Below are positions 59,976-64,000 of a DNA stretch of 64,000 bases, in pieces. Numbering within the stretch: position 1 is the first letter of the stretch; every line of letters starts with the position of its first letter. The stretch is from positions 2,477,400 to 2,541,399 of the forward strand of contig JAZBQD010000026.1 in NCBI GenBank assembly GCA_036583965.1, given 5' to 3'. The stretch is from Prunella strophiata. Lineage: Eukaryota; Chordata; Aves; Passeriformes; Prunellidae. A model generated the notes under the pieces. The model was given only the letters and a program-made list of their open reading frames with translations, was not told the origin of the DNA and ran no database searches. The translations under genes and the position numbers were made by a program.

Positions 59976-62900
59976 GCTTAGCAATTTCAAATACCATTTG
60001 ATCCAGAAAGGTGGAACAGGGAAACCCAAGTTGTTTTCAAGGCTGAGCCATCCAGCGTAACTATGTGAGTGCCATGAAAATGAGAGGAGCTGGAAGGGTC
60101 ACACTCAAAGCCCCCACATGAAGTGTCCCCTGCAGCAGGGACTGTGCTCATGGCAAAAAGGGATTGCCTAGGGTATCCTGATGTGAGGTCACTGAGATAA
60201 AATATGCTTAACTATAAAAGTTTGTATGTCCTTTTAGTCATCTGTAGAAAATCTAAACTGAAATCTTCCTGATTTTTAAGTTCTTGGCAATGTTGCTTCT
60301 CCCTTTTTCTCCTTGACTGAGCACAAACTATCCATACACTGTGTCAGTTAAGGTCAGGCTTATCTGAGCTGTCTCTGAACTACTAATTCTTCTCTCTCCC
60401 AAAAGTGAAATCCAAACCTGTTGAAACTGGCCTCTCTTTTCACAAAACAGGATGCGAAATGAGGGCTGATAGCCCTGAGAGTAATGAAAAAAAATCAAAA
60501 GAACGTTGCTTTTGTAATGGTGTTAACAGTCCAAATATCAAAAGCTTTAATATATCAAATAGGCACAGAATATTAAAAGATAATATTAATCAGGGACATA
60601 GAAATTCAGAAATTTAGATTTGTGTCAAATGTTGTACTTATACATAATATATATAGACAAACAGAGTGTGTTTGTGTCTGTATCAGGACCACTTCTAGCC
60701 ACCTGCATATAAGTGAATTAAATATTCACTTTGTGCACAAAAATAACCAGCTGCCAGGTCCTTAGAAGAAACTGTCCCAAAAGAACATTATTTAACAAAA
60801 TTATTCTTATCATAGAAGCCTATAGCCTATATCACGTTATATGCAAACAGTTATTAGCTTTGTAGTAGAACTTTGGTCATTGCTTTTGGAATTTCATTGT
60901 AAAACTTGAAAATGCTGGAATAGTTTGGTGGACCACACTGAGCATTGTCATTAAAATACAAAATTCAACATACTCTACATATGTTTATATGAATCAAAAG
61001 GCTAATGGAGGTATAGCTATGATTTCTTGTCCTCTATCTCCTTGTTTGTTCTTCTGTTTAGTGTTTGCTCTCTGATCTACACAACAAGTGTTCTTCAAGG
61101 AGTCCATGAATGCCCTGACAAGTGCAATGTTCAATTTGTGAACCACTTGCATCCAACTTTCTGCAGGTGTTTAGCTCTGGAGATGTGGAAACACACCCAG
61201 GGATGGTTTCAGACACTCACATCACTCCCAGGCTATGTCATGCACACAGATAAAAAGTTCAGAACAAAGCAGGTGCTCCCTGCTGCCCCTGCAGCTCAAC
61301 CTTGACACAATTTACAAATCTCCTGCACATTCCCAGGATGTTCCATGAATCCTATTGCAAAGAAACAAACACAGATAGCCAGGGTGGCCTTTAATATGAG
61401 ATGAAAATATTTTTATCTATTTAAATATGCATTATTCTGTGCTTCAGACAGCTCATCTGTTAACTTTGGCATACCATGGTGGTAATTGGTAATTGGTGGA
61501 TGAAATTGTGTAAATAACTGTAATGAATTTTCTGTTGTGGAAATCTGACTTATGCAGGCTGTTTGCATCTGCCCAATCCCATTTTTCCTTCAGAGGGACA
61601 GTTGAGTGTCCCAGAAAAGGAATGCCTGTTGTCTCACTCAAAGTCAGGCATCACAGATAACAAAGACACCATTGTTTTGGATATAGAACATGAAGTGATG
61701 ATTAATCCTTTCCCCATGCATTCCTGTCAAGTGCTTACTTCACCTCCCACTTTAGTCAGTTCTCAAAAACCATCTGGCCTACAGTTCTTTTCTTTTTTGG
61801 TTATTTTTTTGTTTTGTTTTCATTTTGGAATATGTTGCCTAATTTTTGTTAGTCATGATGAAAAGCTGAAACCAACGGTGATGAGTCTGCACCAGGTGCC
61901 TGGTATTACATCATGCTGGACATTATCTTGCAAAACAGTCAAATACTTATTTTGGCTGAAGGGTTTCTTTTCCAGAGCAAGACTGGATATTCTTCCCACC
62001 CACAAGTATTATTTTCTATTCTACTACCCAGGGGGCCATGAAAGAGAATGCCACTTTACAAACAAATAGACAGCTGTGTTCTCCTGAAAATGTAAAGTTC
62101 ATTCTTTCACTTGGACCTTCATGTACCAAAATCAAGTAAAGAATTCCCTAATTTTGTACATAATACACTGAACTGCAATTGACATAATCTTGTAGAATGA
62201 CAAGTACAAGCATGGTTCAAGGTAAAGAGGGATAAACAAGAAATGTTCTGTTCAAACCCATCACCCCATACAAAACAGAAGGTCTGGAGGCTCTGAAGCA
62301 CATGGAGCCATCTGGCCACAGCCAAGAAATGCTCCTTTCAGGAAAGGCAACACTTTGCTTTGATAGATGGACTTGTCCCATAGCTAAAATGTTATTCATT
62401 ACACATATGTTAAGTTAAACCATTACAAATAAACAAGCCCATTTCCCTGTCTGGGCATTCTTCTACCAAATAAAAAATGGTTTGCTTTGTTTCAGGTGAA
62501 ATCCCCTCCAAAGTGACTTGCCCAGATAACAGTGTTTACTTGAATTATTTTACCATGCAATTATGTTGTTTTCCATCCACAGTCTAGCTGAGATCCAAGA
62601 TTCAAGATCTTTCTGTTGCCATTGGATTGTGATGTTGGACCAGCACTTGCAAAGGACATTTTATCCCACCAGGGATATCTCGAATATCTCAGCCATCTCT
62701 TTATAGTGTGATGGATCATCCCTGTCTTTCCTTTTTGGCTACACAGGGAACCCTGACAAACAGAAATCTTTTATCTGGAACTCTGGCTGATTGCCTGATC
62801 TCTTTTAAACTGGCTGCTGACATTAGGGAAAGCCTCCTTCTCTGAAAAAAAAGGTTAAAACTGATCACCAGGAGTTATCTTCAATGTTAAGGACCTTTTA

Positions 62901-63394
62901 TTTGCAAATAAAAGCTCTTGGCTCTTTCTTTTTTGAGACCTCTGATTTTAGTGTTGCACATTTTCATTAAATTCCTAGTTAATTGTTCTGCTCTGGGACT
63001 ATCTAGGAGTTGAGACATCCTTTTTGTTATTCATTCTCCTTCCTAATAAACTGATTAAATTAGGCTTAAGCCCACACATTTTTGTAACCCAAGTTTTGAT
63101 ACCAAATTGTCCCAATAGGTACACTGCTTTCATAGCATTATTTTTGCCTTTCTCTTGAAATTAAATATCTCTTTCTTTCTAAAACATTAATGAAACTTTT
63201 TGCAGTAATAAGCACCTTTACCAAGGCAACTTTCAAAGGACTGTGCAGTGACAGGATCAAGTTTCACTATGAAATTTGGGACTGTGGAGCCATGACAGAC
63301 ACAGTTACTCAGTAGGTTGGACCCTAGATGACAATCCAGGACAGATAAAAAGCAATCCTTCCTGTGTCTTTCTGCACCTTCTTTCTCCTCTTTC

Positions 63395-63410
63395 TTTTTT
63401 TTTTTTTTTT
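63395..63410. repeat. Poly-T tract (16 nt)
   Basis: Uninterrupted run of 16 T inside a longer pyrimidine-rich stretch (63361-63410). The minus strand upstream of it shows no AATAAA in a typical position, so a retrocopy tail is not supported. Confidence 0.9.
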
Positions 63411-64000
63411 AACCTTTATAATGACCTGATCATACATAAACCCAGATCCCACTTCCTCACAAACTTTGCTAGGTTTGTACTATGCCATTATTAGAAAAGT
63501 GACATTGATTTCAGGATTTTCAAACCCTGTGTAAAATGAGATAGTAGCCCAAAGTCAGAGAAACTGGTTCCCAAGGGAAGGGAAAAAAAAAGAAAAAAAG
63601 ACTAAAAATAAAATACATGCAGCAAAAATTACTATTATAAAAATTACAGATTTACAGCCCCAGTTTGTGATCAAAGGTCTCTAAGTTGCTATCACATAAA
63701 ACTCTGCTCTGTTGTGGAGGAATATTACAGCTCCCCTATTGTTCTCAAACACAGCTCAGGTCAAAGAAGTAGCATAGCAAATCAATTAATGTCCTACCTG
63801 CCTCCCTCACTAATTAGAGACTTGGCCTCTCTGCTCTTGATATTTGAAACTTCTCAGAAGATGAAGATTAAAGTAACAGCTCTCAGACTTGTCCAGAGGG
63901 TTTCCTTTTTAAGCCTTACCTTCCCTGACAAGTATGGATTCAGTTGAGGTGAAAGAGCATTAGGAAATTTTACCATCTCTGCTGCTTTTATTTATTTTTA

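Larger units (their letters stand above)
49043..64000. other. Unannotated DNA, no gene seen
   Basis: Nearly 15 kb without a supported gene. Included are two weaker CTCF-like words (51933, 53271), a GC-richer block at 55.9-56.9 kb without recognised repeat signature, an A-rich run at 59942-59975 and a poly-T run at 63395. The longest frames (172 codons minus at 56404-55886; 168 codons plus at 61563-62069) match no family I recognise. The second has an apparent membrane segment that comes only from its T-rich DNA. Confidence 0.55.

Noticed and set aside
61563..62069. 168-codon frame with an apparent membrane helix
   Set aside because: The hydrophobic run comes from a T-rich low-complexity stretch (about 61780-61850). 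Nothing else supports a gene.
63395..63410. Poly-T as tail of a processed pseudogene
   Set aside because: No polyadenylation signal or transcript-like body is visible on the minus strand above the tract.

Overview
The window looks like gene-free nuclear DNA from a bird, most likely a songbird. It is AT-rich and CpG-poor. Its recognisable repeats are mostly CR1 LINE fragments, the dominant retrotransposon of birds, several with the typical CR1 3' end (an ATTCTATG-like octamer instead of a poly-A tail). There is also one broken endogenous retrovirus (ERV). I found no bacterial-style operons, no tRNA or rRNA gene and no CRISPR array. No protein-coding exon could be supported from sequence alone. 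All open reading frames are 172 codons or shorter, match no family I recognise, and look like chance frames. The stretch is best read as an intergenic desert or the interior of a very large intron.

Layout. 1-4224: unannotated AT-rich DNA with an (AC)n microsatellite. 4225-4650: plus-strand CR1 with an intact 3' end. 4651-11218: unannotated, with poly-A tracts and a small CpG cluster near 6.2-6.3 kb. 11219-11660: minus-strand CR1, the youngest-looking one. 14690-15065: a compact CpG-rich patch with a CTCF-like motif and a possible tRNA-derived fossil. 15441-15503: a three-copy 21-bp tandem repeat. 18655-18778 and 23195-23375: plus-strand CR1 fragments. 27610-28273: minus-strand ERV remnant made of one LTR, a primer-binding site perfectly complementary to the 3' end of a tRNA-Arg, and a short leader. 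33430-34235: an old minus-strand CR1 block split by a 41-nt poly-T run. About 29.4, 35.5 and 38.7 kb: sequences resembling the old MIR/CORE-SINE core. 38111-38280: minus-strand CR1 3' fragment. 40151-40232: AT-rich palindromic microsatellite next to a strong CTCF-like motif at 40376. 48937-49042: a near-perfect 31-bp inverted repeat. 49.0-64.0 kb: unannotated DNA with a GC-richer block at 55.9-56.9 kb.

There is no gene system to reconstruct. The most informative items are the ERV remnant with its tRNA-Arg primer site, the recent-looking 31-bp inverted repeat, the CTCF-like motifs, and the poly-T run inside the old CR1 block. Species, locus and conservation cannot be settled without alignment. 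Repeat calls rest on remembered consensus features, not on a database search.
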